Below are positions 62,764 through 64,000 of a stretch of 64,000 bases of DNA, in pieces; position 1 is the stretch's first letter, and each line of letters begins with the position of its first letter. A program made the translations under genes and the position numbers. The stretch is taken from NCBI GenBank assembly GCA_002633005.1, contig NMRA01000463.1, forward strand, positions 62,070-126,069, written 5' to 3'. The notes under the pieces are model-generated. The model was not told the origin of the DNA and made no database searches. It worked only from the letters and a program-made list of their open reading frames with translations. Source of the stretch: Phoronis australis (lineage: Eukaryota > Phoronida > Phoronidae).

Positions 62764-63154
62764 GTAAGATACATATCAAATTGTTCTTGCTTTGGTGTAG
62801 TACTTAGTGGATAAAGGGCAGCAGAAAATACATGTATGTTTTGTTTTCACAAAAAATATGAATAACTAGCGAAAGTATGTCTTCAACACAGCAAGGGAAA
62901 CGTTGTAATTTTGGTTGCTTTTATGCTTGCATGAATTAACCGTGCTTGATATTTTCTCACTAAAACGTTCCCATCAGGGAATGAATTCGTATGTCCGGCA
63001 CGATTCGTGAAACAACAGCGATAAATTCCAGTCCAGGTTACACGAGACTTAATTGTACCCTTAGCAGTCAATTTTTCGTCGGGTTTCTTTAACTAGCACG
63101 CGCACTGCGCAAGCGCCACTCACTGTTTATGCACATGCGTATGTCCTGTTTTAG

Positions 63155-63291
63155 GCGACCTTACTGGCACCATGTTTATGAAGGCCGACCAAAAACCACT
63201 TGAGCTAATGGAAGCTGTCATTGACAACGGTTGTCAAGAGATTGGGAAATACCTGATATCAGAAGGCATCGACATTTACAAACCTGTCGTG
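63155..63291 (+). CDS. Ankyrin-repeat protein, exon 7 (gene continues past the window)
   Basis: This exon gives residues 617-662. It enters in phase 1, completing a Gly codon, and leaves in phase 0 at GTG|GTAAGA. The sequence GDLTGTMFMKADQKPLELME, then AVIDNGCQEIGKYLISEGID, carries another ankyrin repeat. No stop codon has been reached, so further exons lie beyond the right edge. The acceptor is ctgttttag (63146-63154). Confidence 0.8.
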
Positions 63292-64000
63292 GTAAGAGCA
63301 CATCGTTACCTTCCCATGTTCGCAAATGTTCGATGTCAAATTTGACGTGGACTGCTTTCATTCCTTAAGTTTGTCGCACGTAGTGCCGAGCAACGGGAGG
63401 TCGGGAGGGGATTACCACTCCAATGTCAAATTTTTGGTTTCTGTAGCTGATTTCGTTTTCCTGACGACGCTTTGTTTTAATTTTCTATTTTGATCCTGTC
63501 CCGGGGGTGAACCCTCCCGTAGATCCGCCTCTGACGGACGCATCATACAGTGTAATTTCTGTACACTGACGCATATTATGGAGTATGCGCGCAAAAACAA
63601 GTCCGGCCATGTGAGTGGAAAGAGCCTAGCCTCATGTCCAAACGCCAGGCTGGTCATCAAACTTGACTGAGACTCACCCAACACTGGTGACACACCTTTG
63701 AGTGTGGTGTGAATGTCCTTTTTTGGAATCGTATAATGGAGGTCTTGGTACAAACGGAGTCGTTGCTTTGGGTATTATTAAAATAGCAACATCAAAAACG
63801 ACTTCTTTGTAACATTGTCGATTTACTTATCTAACAACACCTAAACAATAATTCAGTAAATGAGTAGTTTAACTATTTCGATAGTTTACTTCACTTGGGC
63901 ATCTAATGGAACTAATTAGACAAACATTTGAGGACGTGGAAATGCAGATTTCGATATTTCAAGCTATGTTAAGCGTACATGTGTGCACACTAGTAGCAAA
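63292..64000 (+). other. Ankyrin gene intron 7 (partial)
   Basis: This is intronic sequence to the right edge. A right-end fragment of the GGCGGATCC miniature transposon family (AGATCCGCCTCTG at 63521-63533) lies in it, with no matching left end identified. The - strand frame at 63412-63753 crosses that fragment and is not supported. Confidence 0.65.

Overview
This is a piece of animal (metazoan) nuclear genome, most likely from an invertebrate deuterostome. It is AT-rich, most of it is non-coding, exons are short with GT/AG borders and phases that join exactly, introns run up to about 10 kb, and decayed DNA-transposon repeats are scattered throughout. The two homeobox proteins resemble chordate and arthropod orthologues. 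A hemichordate or cephalochordate would fit, but the sequence alone does not settle the species. The window holds parts of three genes, all on the + strand.

Region 1 (1-2.8 kb) is the 3' end of a LIM-homeobox gene of the Lhx6/Lhx8/Arrowhead group. Its last coding exon (1750-2019) carries homeodomain positions 18-60. The LIM domains and the start of the homeodomain lie off the left edge.

Region 2 (about 2.8-36 kb) is a 33 kb interval with no gene I can support. It holds nested and solitary miniature transposons, several dispersed repeat families (one with a tRNA-like segment), a degenerate THAP zinc-finger fragment near 31.6 kb, a short GC-rich island near 30.5 kb and AT-rich blocks with TAATTA-type homeodomain sites that could be regulatory.

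Region 3 (36.0-49.4 kb) is a complete Prrx (paired-related homeobox) gene. Its three coding exons (36030-36321, 46175-46359, 48194-48646) encode 309 residues, with the N-terminal HLLDLE motif, a Q50 paired-like homeodomain and a C-terminal OAR-like motif. The homeodomain is split between positions 46 and 47.

Region 4 (53.5 kb to the right edge) is a multi-exon ankyrin-repeat gene of unknown function. Seven exons in the window give 662 residues, and the gene is still open at the right edge. Its introns hold the only assembly gap (55273-55410), a triplet-based minisatellite and several transposon copies.

The most notable points are the close, same-strand linkage of Lhx6/8 and Prrx, whose human counterparts also lie in pairs on chromosomes 9 and 1; a miniature transposon family whose 5-bp target duplications are shown by one copy inserted inside another; a dispersed composite repeat that pairs a conserved module with a tRNA-like segment; and the unrecognised ankyrin protein. 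All coordinates were read by eye. Repeat borders are approximate unless an inverted repeat is stated.
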